Positions 1 to 5,469 of a stretch of 5,469 bases of DNA are shown piece after piece. The position numbers and the translations under genes are program-made. Each line of letters opens with the position of its first letter. Position 1 is the stretch's first letter. The notes beneath the pieces are model-generated. The model did no database searches and was not told where the DNA came from. It saw nothing but the letters and a program-made list of their open reading frames with translations. The DNA is from Candidatus Aquicultor primus (GTDB taxonomy: Bacteria; Actinomycetota; Aquicultoria; Aquicultorales; Aquicultoraceae). The stretch is from NCBI GenBank assembly GCA_001767575.1, contig MELI01000037.1, forward strand, positions 290 through 5,758, written 5' to 3'.

Positions 1-272
1 TCCTGCACTACAGGGAAGGCCAGCATAAAGAGGTCTTCGCGGTGCTCAACGGCTTCGCCGAGATCCATAAAGATAAAGTGCTGGTGCTGGCCGAATCCGC
101 CGAGCTGGCCAAGGAAGTGGACGAGGAGCGCGCGCGCCAGGCCCACCAGAAGGCCAAGGAGCTCCTGGCCATCCGCGACGCGGACCTGGACCTGGAAGAA
201 GCGAGCGCGGCCCTGCGGCGCGCCGCCGTCCGCCTGAAAGTGGCCGAGTTCCGCCGCAAACACAAGCCGTAA
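1..272 (+). CDS. atpC: F1Fo ATP synthase epsilon subunit, 3' part
   Basis: The epsilon subunit is part of the central stalk of F1. It couples gamma rotation to the catalytic beta subunits, and its C-terminal helices can inhibit ATP hydrolysis. The gene enters from the left edge; whole codons start at base 3, giving 89 visible residues and a TAA stop. The first part, with EVFAVLNGFAEI and DKVLVLAESAE, matches the last strands of the N-terminal beta-sandwich. It is followed by a charged two-helix region containing EERARQAHQKAKELL and ending ALRRAAVRLKVAEFRRK, the typical epsilon C-terminal hairpin. Family members are about 130-140 residues, so roughly 45-50 residues are missing upstream. The gene is normally last in the atp operon after atpD, which fits the strong terminator 20 bases downstream. 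The GTG at 42 lies inside the conserved domain and is not the start. Confidence 0.9.
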   Translation, partial: LHYREGQHKEVFAVLNGFAEIHKDKVLVLAESAELAKEVDEERARQAHQKAKELLAIRDADLDLEEASAALRRAAVRLKVAEFRRKHKP

Positions 273-292
273 AAGCCCTGTGCCCGTACCTG

Positions 293-321
293 AAAATACC
301 CCGCCCCCGCGGGGTATTTTT
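293..321 (+). terminator. Intrinsic terminator of the atp operon
   Basis: A perfect 12-base-pair stem (AAAATACCCCGC at 293-304, GCGGGGTATTTT at 309-320) encloses a CCCC loop, and the right arm runs into a five-T tract at 317-321. It lies 20 bases after the atpC stop codon. The left arm starts with four A residues, so the structure could also act on the opposite strand, though no gene converges on it here. Confidence 0.92.
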
Positions 322-340
322 ACATACCATGAAAGTGGTA

Positions 341-374
341 TTGACAAAACGCCGCGGCTCTATTAAGCTATTAT
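341..374 (+). promoter_or_regulatory. Possible sigma-70-type promoter for the downstream genes
   Basis: A perfect TTGACA (341-346) follows the atp terminator and leads into an AT-rich stretch. The -10 element is unclear. TATTAA at 361-366 is only 14 bases away and TATTAT at 369-374 is 22 bases away, both outside the usual 16-18. At 17 bases the hexamer is the weak TAAGCT. Some promoter is expected here, because the terminator should isolate the downstream genes from the atp operon. The exact site is not secured. Confidence 0.35.
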
Positions 375-420
375 TAAAATAAACGGTAGTGAACAGCTGG
401 GGGTTTGATGAAGCTGGATG

Positions 421-468
421 CCGGAGTGATAGGTGTGGTTGCGCCTGTTTCTCCGGTATTTTTATTTT
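421..468 (+). promoter_or_regulatory. Candidate attenuator: leader hairpin plus U-rich tract
   Basis: CCGGAG (421-426) pairs with CTCCGG (451-456). After one T-T mismatch, GAT (428-430) pairs with GTT (447-449) using two wobbles, and AGGTG (431-435) pairs with CGCCT (442-446) using one wobble. This closes a six-base loop at 436-441. The arms are symmetric over 15 positions, and TATTTTTATTTT follows at once (457-468). The form is that of an intrinsic terminator, yet it sits in the leader, ending 14 bases before the start codon at 483. No upstream + strand gene needs it, since atpC already has its own terminator. Conditional termination or control of ribosome access is an inference. Confidence 0.5.
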
Positions 469-472
469 CAGC

Positions 473-478
473 GGGAGG
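473..478 (+). promoter_or_regulatory. Ribosome binding site of the tail-collar gene
   Basis: GGGAGG at 473-478 lies four bases before the ATG at 483. The spacing is slightly short, but the match is strong. It selects this ATG over in-frame TTG/ATG codons at 405 and 408, which have only a run of G before them and would put 25-26 extra residues ahead of a clear signal peptide. Confidence 0.7.
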
Positions 479-482
479 AAAG

Positions 483-1343
483 ATGAAACGGTATATTTTA
501 ATGCTGCTATTTTCGGTTCTCATCCAGGCTGATCTGTTTGCCCAGCAGAGCCAGAATAGCATCTCTATACAAGGCCGGCTAAGTTCAACGGAGGCCGTCC
601 AGGGTGTACAGGTGGAGATATTCGCTAATGGGGTTTCGGTTTCAACCGCTTCGCCTATAGATCTGCTTCCGGATCCAAGCGGAGTGTTCACTTCATATAT
701 TTCGGGCTTTGATCCAGTTGCTCTTCAAGTTCCGGCGGGATTGTTTGAAATAAGTTTAAAAAGCGGCGAGGTGGAAATAGCGAGGATCCCGTTGATGACG
801 GTTCCTTTCGCCTTGGCGGTAAGGGGTATAAAAGATGGCGATAATATCGTTGGCGCAACGGGCAATATCGGCATCGGGACAATTAATCCAGAGAAAAAAC
901 TTAGCGTGACCGGCGATGTCATGATAGACGGCGATCTGTACGCGCGCAATCTCGTCGGCGCGGTAATGTTTTTTTATCGTATTTCCTGCCCGGCGGGATT
1001 CCTTACGGCAAAGGGTCAACAGATTATGGCGGCAGATTATCCAGGATTAGCGGCGGCGATAGGAAAAACAGGAACTTTTAATTTGCCTGATCTGCGTGGC
1101 GAATTTTTAAGAGGTGCAGATGATGGGCGGGGAGTGGATCCGGGCCGGTTAGTTGGTTCCTCGCAATTAGACGCTTTTAAAGCGCATTCCCACAGCATAT
1201 ACTCGATTAACTATCATGACGGCCCCGGGGGATATCGCGGCGGTCCATGGTTCGGAGACCCCATCGATAAAGACACAAGCACGGAGGGTGATGTTGAAAC
1301 AAGACCGAGAAATATCGCATTATTGCCGTGCATAAAATATTAA
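483..1343 (+). CDS. Secreted protein with C-terminal phage tail-collar domain
   Basis: This 286-residue protein is probably exported and surface-bound or adhesive; no partner is known. Residues 1-20 form a signal peptide (MKRYILMLLFSVL, cleavage likely after DLFA). Residues about 21-118 form a beta-rich domain that starts SISIQGRLS and ends ARIPLMTVPFALAV. This resembles the N-terminal domain of many exported bacterial proteins, which closes with a PR..L..VPYAL.A-like motif. Residues about 127-145 (NIGIGTINPEKKLSVTGD) match a motif common just before tail-fibre-type modules. Residues about 159-286 fit the phage tail-collar family (Pfam Collar), with GFLTAKGQ, YPGLAAAIG, TFNLPDLRGEFLRG, AHSHS and the terminal RPRNIALLPCIKY. 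No phage structural, lysis or integrase genes accompany it, so it looks like a domain reused by a cellular protein. Its GC content is lower than that of the Rhs gene. The next gene starts 59 bases later with no visible terminator between. Confidence 0.8.
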   Translation: MKRYILMLLFSVLIQADLFAQQSQNSISIQGRLSSTEAVQGVQVEIFANGVSVSTASPIDLLPDPSGVFTSYISGFDPVALQVPAGLFEISLKSGEVEIARIPLMTVPFALAVRGIKDGDNIVGATGNIGIGTINPEKKLSVTGDVMIDGDLYARNLVGAVMFFYRISCPAGFLTAKGQQIMAADYPGLAAAIGKTGTFNLPDLRGEFLRGADDGRGVDPGRLVGSSQLDAFKAHSHSIYSINYHDGPGGYRGGPWFGDPIDKDTSTEGDVETRPRNIALLPCIKY

Positions 1344-1390
1344 AGCGTTGTGATCGGGTCGTTTTGGTATTTATTATGAGTGACTAAGTT

Positions 1391-1395
1391 GGAGG
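1391..1395 (+). promoter_or_regulatory. Ribosome binding site of the propeller-like gene
   Basis: GGAGG lies seven bases before the ATG at 1403, a near-ideal arrangement. It supports translation of this short gene as an intact unit rather than as a remnant. Confidence 0.75.
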
Positions 1396-1402
1396 AGAGT
1401 TT

Positions 1403-1870
1403 ATGAAATGTAATGCATTAATTACCGCAATGTGGCTTTTTTGGGGGTTGGTTTTTACTGGGTTCGCCCAAGACACCGGGGTTAGTTTTCGTCCGGCAGT
1501 GTTTTGGGGTGATAATTCAGATAAGGGTGTTCTGGTAGTTAGTCCCAACGAAATGGTATTGATTGACTCGAAGGGAAAAAAACACGGAAGCGTTGCCGCA
1601 AAAGGCGCAGTTTCTGGCGCCTATATTTCACCGGATGGGAAAAAGCTGGCCTATACCACAGCTAGCGGTGTTTGGTTGGCTATATTAGAAACCGGTGAGA
1701 CTCGGCTGGTTTCCAGCGGTTATTGTGACTACTTACGCTGGAACAATGACGGTCTGGGCTTCCTGTTCACGATTTATGAAAAAAACGATAGCGGATCGAG
1801 TGACGCGTATGGCGTAAAATTCTTTATGGCCGACGGGGATGGGAAAAACATGAAGCAGGTATATCCATAA
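1403..1870 (+). CDS. Small secreted protein with TolB/PD40-like beta-propeller repeats
   Basis: This is a 155-residue exported protein whose function is not known. Residues 1-22 are a signal peptide (MKCNALITAMWLFWGLVFTG, cleavage likely after GFA). The rest has the rhythm of WD40-like PD40 blades as seen in TolB and in the propeller of prolyl oligopeptidases. Residues 43-60 (VLVVSPNEMVLIDSKGKK) suggest one blade. ISPDGKKLAYT (75-85), followed by GVWLAILETGETRLVS, is a textbook one. LRWNNDGLGFLFTI (111-124), followed by FFMADGDGKNMKQVYP, starts a third. Full propellers need six or seven blades, roughly 250-400 residues, so this protein ends after about three, just where another blade should follow. 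The next 54 bases show no continuation in any frame. It may be a short form that oligomerises, or a gene truncated at its 3' end. The start has a strong ribosome binding site. It lies between the collar and Rhs genes, perhaps in one operon. Confidence 0.7.
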   Translation: MKCNALITAMWLFWGLVFTGFAQDTGVSFRPAVFWGDNSDKGVLVVSPNEMVLIDSKGKKHGSVAAKGAVSGAYISPDGKKLAYTTASGVWLAILETGETRLVSSGYCDYLRWNNDGLGFLFTIYEKNDSGSSDAYGVKFFMADGDGKNMKQVYP

Positions 1871-1924
1871 AAATTATGCCCCGCACGGGTTCCGCGGGTG
1901 CAGGAAAATAGAAACGGCCGGCGT

Positions 1925-4900
1925 ATGAAAAAGAGTTTCAGCATTGCCAGGAAAACAGCGGTACTCGCCCTCTGTTTTTTATGCCTTTTCCAGGGGGAGC
2001 CGGTTTTTTCCATAGAGATCCTGAATCCCACCCTGCCGGCCGGGGCCACAACGCAAACGGCCGGCCCAATTGAGTTCATCGCGGTCGGCGAGCCCATGGT
2101 CGCCGCGGGAGCGGGCACAATTTCAGGCCTCGGTTTCGCGTATACCGTCCCGCCCAAAGCTGCTGTCCTGAAGTTCGTGGACACTCCCTCCGTTCTGGCC
2201 GCCGGGGGCGGCGCTCTCGTTTCGGCCGAAGTGCTCGATTCCGGCGGCAGGCCGGTCCAGAACCTGGAGGTCCGGTTCTCGCGGCTTTCCGGCGCCGGGT
2301 TCCTGGAAACAACTTACTCGCGAACAGGGCCGGACGGCAAAGCCGTGGTCGTGTTCAGAAGCACCGGCACTGCGGTAACCGCGATAGAAGCCAAAGTCCG
2401 GAACCTGCCGCCCGTTTCAAAAAGAATACTCTCCCTCGCCGTTCCTAACGGAACGCTCACAGGCCTTTCCACCACCGATAACGGCGCGTCGCCGCATGTT
2501 CTGACTTTGGGCAATAAACGTGCTTACACCGGCGGCGGCGAGTTCTGGGGAAGCCATCCGGGGCCCCAGGATACGGCCGCATTCGCGGCCGCGAGGCGTG
2601 AAACCAAAACGGTCCAGAGCCAGTTGAACATGCAGGACGGTTTCAAGCTCAAAAAACTCGCCAAAAAGCTGAAAAAGGCCGTAAAAAAAGTGGGTAAAGT
2701 CGTAAAAGCCGCCGCCAAGGTGGTAAAAGCGATAGCAAAATCAGCCATAGTACAGGTCGGTTTAAATATCTTATCCACGGTCGTCAGCGCCACCATCCAG
2801 GGGTTGACCGGCCTGCCGGTAAACATCGCGTACGGGCCCAATGGGTTTACCGTCGGAGTGGGCTATGTCATCGGTCCCAGCCTGGGAGTGAATATTTCAA
2901 AGGGCGGCATCGGCGGGGCAAGCGCCGGTTTTAATTTTACTCCGGCAAGCGCCCAGCTTGGACTTAACAAAAACGGCTTCCAGGCCTCCGTAGGCGCCTC
3001 ACTCGGCAAAGGGCCGAACGCCATGGGGGTCAATCTCGGTTATAATTCCGGGACAAAAGGTTTCGACGCCAATATCGGCGGCAAGATAGACAATACGAAC
3101 ACCCGTATAGGCAACCGCGGCGTCAGCGCCGACTTTAATATGAACGGCCTGACGGCCAGTAAACAGCTTAATACCACAATGGCCCAGCGCGGACTTTCCA
3201 CCAGCAATTCCCTCTCCATCAACAGCAACTGGAAGGGCAAAACCAAGCTGGATTTTAAAAATTCGATCGGCCTCTCCGATAAAGCCAAAAAAGAGCTGGG
3301 AGGGAAATTTCACCTGGAAGGGCTCAAAGGACGGAATTGGACAAAAAACAAATTCGGCAATCTCTTCAGCGGCTTCAGCGGAATGAAGGTCGGCGGTTCC
3401 CAGTTCCCGGGCAGCGGCTTTTCATTGAAAGGCCGGGGTGAAGGCATCAAAGAGGGGCTGCCGGAAGTCACAGCTCCCAAGTTGTCCGGTATTGCAGACC
3501 CCATTGAGGTAGCCGGTCCCGGTTTTGGTATCCCCTCTCAGCCGGGCTTATGCTCTTTCACGCCGCAGCCCGCCTCCGCCCCGGAGCGGGGCGGCATCGA
3601 TTCGGAATCTGTCGCCCTGCCGGACACCGAGTACAATGTCAAAAGCAGGAATTTTACGGTTTACAATAAAACCGACGGGCTTTACCGGAAGCCGTCTTCC
3701 CTGGCCGGCATTTCCGCCCACCCGGTGAATTCGCACACCGGGAACAACCTGTTCATGGCGGAAGATCTTTACCTCCCCGGCCGGAGCCTGTTCATACAGT
3801 TGGTCAGGTTCTACAACAGCATGGCGGCTGACAGGAACGGCGCCCTCGGCTACGGCTGGAGCCATAATTATCAAATGAGCGCGGTCGAGGACGCCGCCGC
3901 CGGCTTTGTGGAAGTCGCCTATGGCGACGGGTCAACGCTGGAATTCGCCGCAAAGCCCGGCGGCGCATATCAGTCCCCGCCGGGCTGCTTTTCAACGCTG
4001 GCGAAAAAAGCGGACGGGACCTTCAGGCTCACCCATAAATTCCTGACCTTTTATGACTTTGACCTTAATGGCCGGCTCGTAAGAATAACCGATCCGAATT
4101 CCAATGCCATAGCCCTTGCCTATGACGCAAATGGAAACCTGGCCTCGCTTACTGACCCCTCCGGACGCAATGTCCTGTTCGACTACGACGCCGACGGGAA
4201 TCTGACGCGCCTGGCCGCACCCGGCGGAAACACCGTGGAGTACTTTTACGACACCCCCGGGAATCTTACGGAAGTACGCAGAACTGCCGGTACCAGCTCC
4301 GCTTACACCTACGACGGAGAGCACAATCTTCTTTCCTACAGGGATCCGGCCGGCCAGACCGGCTTCACCTCCGGCAGCTTCGAATACGACGAATTTCACC
4401 GTGTGACAAAGGAATTCGACGGGAACGGCGCCGCCGTTACCACCTTTGCCTACGAAATCCTGGCCGACGGCTCCATGCGCGGCTTATTAACGGACCCGCA
4501 GGGGCGTGTGACGGAGGATAAATACGACCCCGAAGGCGTCTGGAGCCAGAGAACCGATCCTCTGGGCCGCAGGACTGAATTCGCCTGGGATGAAAGCCTG
4601 AACCTGCTTTCCGTCCGTGAGCCGGACGGCGGCTTATATTCATTCGCTTACGACGCGAAAGGGAACATGACCCGTCTTGCCGATCCTTCCAACGCGGCCT
4701 CCGTTTATACTTTCGATCCCGTCACCAGCGCCATGCTTTCGGAGGCCACCCCCCTGGGGCATAAGACGGAGTACACCTACGACCCGAAAGGGAATCTCAC
4801 CTCCATAAAAGACCCCGTCGGCGATACCGTCGGCTTTTCCTTCGATACCTCCGGGAACCTGGTTTCAATGACCGACCAGGCCGGGGAGCGGACCTCCCTG

Positions 4901-5469
4901 GCCTATGACCCGGCGGGGAATCTTCTTTCGGTCACCGACCCCCTTGGTTTTTCCAGGCAGTTCTCCTATGACGGAACCGGCCGTCTGGAGGGCACTGTAG
5001 ACGAGGAAGGGTACCAGACCCGGTTCGCCCATAACGGCGACGGGGCGCTGACGGAAATAACCTACCCTAACGGCGGAACGTATGCTTTCGACTACGACGA
5101 AAACGGCCTGCTGGCGAAGGAAACCGACGAGAACAACCATTCCGTGACGCACGAGTACGACCCTTCCGGCAGATTCCTCAAGCTCACCGAACCGGGCGGC
5201 TCCACAATGCAATACGCCTATAACCCCGCCGGCGAACTTACCACCATTACGGACGCGGATGGTTCCCATATACTGCTTGAATACGACGCGGCCGGTCAGC
5301 TTATTAAGAATACAGACCGGTTGGGCTATTCCTATACCATCGGCTATGACGCTGCCGGCAGGGAAACCTCCATCTCCGAGCCGAACGGCAGCGTTACCAG
5401 GTTCGCTTATGACGCTGCCGGCAGGCTGGTAGAAATGCTGAAACCGGACGGTTCCAGAATAGCCCATGA
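1925..5469 (+). CDS. Secreted Rhs/YD-repeat protein, 3' end outside window
   Basis: The frame stays open for 1181 codons and runs off the right edge; the final TGA (5467-5469) is out of frame. Rhs proteins form a beta-cage shell that typically encloses a C-terminal toxin or effector, which is not visible here. Residues 1-29 are a signal peptide (MKKSFSIARKTAVLALCF). Residues about 79-159 are Ig-like, Big_1/invasin type (SVLAAGGGALVSAEVLDSGG, GPDGKAVVVF). Residues 241-274 are a Lys-rich amphipathic segment, followed by a hydrophobic stretch to about 298. Residues about 303-462 are glycine-rich with alternating hydrophobic residues. Residues about 535-560 are a Pro-rich linker. Residues about 601-676 match DUF6531 (NSHTGNNLFMAEDL, RFYNSM, LGYGWSHNY, YGDGSTLEF). 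Residues 710-1181 are 22 YD repeats. There is no PAAR, VgrG or other type VI secretion sign, so Sec export is more likely. No good ribosome binding site precedes ATG 1925; the nearest AGGA is about 19 bases upstream. GTG 1898 is in frame but weaker. The gene is GC-rich. Confidence 0.88.
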   Translation, partial: MKKSFSIARKTAVLALCFLCLFQGEPVFSIEILNPTLPAGATTQTAGPIEFIAVGEPMVAAGAGTISGLGFAYTVPPKAAVLKFVDTPSVLAAGGGALVSAEVLDSGGRPVQNLEVRFSRLSGAGFLETTYSRTGPDGKAVVVFRSTGTAVTAIEAKVRNLPPVSKRILSLAVPNGTLTGLSTTDNGASPHVLTLGNKRAYTGGGEFWGSHPGPQDTAAFAAARRETKTVQSQLNMQDGFKLKKLAKKLKKAVKKVGKVVKAAAKVVKAIAKSAIVQVGLNILSTVVSATIQGLTGLPVNIAYGPNGFTVGVGYVIGPSLGVNISKGGIGGASAGFNFTPASAQLGLNKNGFQASVGASLGKGPNAMGVNLGYNSGTKGFDANIGGKIDNTNTRIGNRGVSADFNMNGLTASKQLNTTMAQRGLSTSNSLSINSNWKGKTKLDFKNSIGLSDKAKKELGGKFHLEGLKGRNWTKNKFGNLFSGFSGMKVGGSQFPGSGFSLKGRGEGIKEGLPEVTAPKLSGIADPIEVAGPGFGIPSQPGLCSFTPQPASAPERGGIDSESVALPDTEYNVKSRNFTVYNKTDGLYRKPSSLAGISAHPVNSHTGNNLFMAEDLYLPGRSLFIQLVRFYNSMAADRNGALGYGWSHNYQMSAVEDAAAGFVEVAYGDGSTLEFAAKPGGAYQSPPGCFSTLAKKADGTFRLTHKFLTFYDFDLNGRLVRITDPNSNAIALAYDANGNLASLTDPSGRNVLFDYDADGNLTRLAAPGGNTVEYFYDTPGNLTEVRRTAGTSSAYTYDGEHNLLSYRDPAGQTGFTSGSFEYDEFHRVTKEFDGNGAAVTTFAYEILADGSMRGLLTDPQGRVTEDKYDPEGVWSQRTDPLGRRTEFAWDESLNLLSVREPDGGLYSFAYDAKGNMTRLADPSNAASVYTFDPVTSAMLSEATPLGHKTEYTYDPKGNLTSIKDPVGDTVGFSFDTSGNLVSMTDQAGERTSLAYDPAGNLLSVTDPLGFSRQFSYDGTGRLEGTVDEEGYQTRFAHNGDGALTEITYPNGGTYAFDYDENGLLAKETDENNHSVTHEYDPSGRFLKLTEPGGSTMQYAYNPAGELTTITDADGSHILLEYDAAGQLIKNTDRLGYSYTIGYDAAGRETSISEPNGSVTRFAYDAAGRLVEMLKPDGSRIAH
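4052..5469 (+). repeat. Array of 22 YD (Rhs) repeats, 63-base period
   Basis: The Rhs gene encodes consecutive units of the form YD..GNL..(I/L)TDP.G....(F/Y).. . Most are 21 residues (63 bases). Units 1, 5, 6, 7 and 11 are 22-25 residues long, with the irregular stretch around 4310-4530. Units 12-21 are ten in a row of exactly 21. Aromatic-Asp pairs open nearly every unit (YD, FD, WD), with HN and YE as exceptions. DNA identity between units is generally low. Units 21 and 22 begin with the same 18 bases (5345-5362 and 5408-5425), exactly 63 bases apart. The array continues past the window. Confidence 0.9.

Noticed and set aside
405..482. N-terminal extension of the collar protein from TTG 405 or ATG 408.
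   Set aside because: It would bury the signal peptide behind 25-26 residues and ignore the GGGAGG before ATG 483. The stretch is better read as an untranslated leader with a hairpin, though a short leader peptide is not excluded.
483..1343. Prophage tail-fibre gene.
   Set aside because: Despite the collar domain there is a signal peptide and no neighbouring phage gene, and the flanks are atpC and an exported protein gene.
1344..1402. Terminator or tiny gene (ATG AGT GAC TAA at 1376-1387) between the collar and propeller genes.
   Set aside because: No stable inverted repeat is visible, and a three-codon frame without its own ribosome binding site is not supportable.
1876..1903. GC-rich hairpin (CCCGC...GCGGG) between the propeller and Rhs genes as a terminator.
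   Set aside because: Only about five pairs form and no T-tract follows; A residues follow instead.
1774..2184. Minus-strand open frame of 136 codons spanning the gap before the Rhs gene.
   Set aside because: It overlaps the end of the propeller gene and the signal peptide and N-terminus of the Rhs protein, both of which are convincing. The translation is Arg/Pro-rich without motifs.
3525..3728. Plus-strand open frame of 67 codons in another frame, starting with TTG.
   Set aside because: Embedded in the Rhs coding frame, Pro/Arg/Ser-rich translation with no ribosome binding site; a frame shadow.
3992..4399. Minus-strand open frame of 135 codons, Gly/Val-rich.
   Set aside because: Antisense to the junction of the DUF6531 region and the first YD repeats; no family resemblance. 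The + strand frame explains the sequence fully.
4865..5467. Long minus-strand open frame of 200 codons.
   Set aside because: It lies wholly antisense to the YD-repeat array. Its apparent repeats are the complement of the 63-base periodicity, and GC-rich codons leave few stops there. No ribosome binding site or recognisable domain.
4052..5469. CRISPR array or DNA satellite suggested by regular 63-base spacing.
   Set aside because: The period exists at protein level (21-residue YD units). The DNA units differ widely, and there are no conserved direct repeats with unique spacers.
5466..5469. ATGA at the window edge as the stop of the Rhs gene.
   Set aside because: The TGA at 5467-5469 is in another frame; the Rhs codon there is CAT (5465-5467), so the gene continues.

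Overview
The window looks like a piece of a Gram-negative-type bacterial chromosome. It starts inside a housekeeping gene (the end of an F1Fo ATP synthase epsilon gene), and every downstream product carries a Sec-type signal peptide. The lineage cannot be fixed from this sequence. The secreted N-terminal domain joined to a GIGT...P..KL.V.GD motif, beside a large secreted Rhs protein, recalls environmental lineages such as Elusimicrobiota, but that is only a guess. No transposase, integrase, tRNA, rRNA or CRISPR array is visible.

Layout, all on the + strand: (1) 1-272, the 3' part of atpC, closed by a strong intrinsic terminator at 293-321. (2) 322-482, a leader region with a possible promoter and an imperfect hairpin plus U-rich tract (421-468) just before the next ribosome binding site; this looks like an attenuator. 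(3) 483-1343, a secreted 286-residue protein ending in a phage tail-collar domain. (4) 1403-1870, a small secreted protein with beta-propeller (TolB/PD40-like) repeats that ends very early. (5) 1925 to beyond the window end, one uninterrupted reading frame of at least 1181 codons. It encodes a secreted Rhs/YD-repeat protein with a bacterial Ig-like domain, a cationic amphipathic segment, a glycine-rich beta region, a DUF6531-type domain and 22 YD repeats. Its C-terminus, where Rhs proteins usually carry a variable effector domain, lies outside the window.

Genes 3 to 5 are separated by 59 and 54 bases with no recognisable terminator, so they could be one transcription unit separate from the atp operon. 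All three products are predicted to leave the cytoplasm. A joint surface role (adhesion, cell contact or contact-dependent toxin delivery) is an inference from domain content. The collar gene is clearly poorer in GC than the Rhs gene, and the small propeller gene appears somewhat poorer too, so the cluster may have been assembled from parts of different origin.
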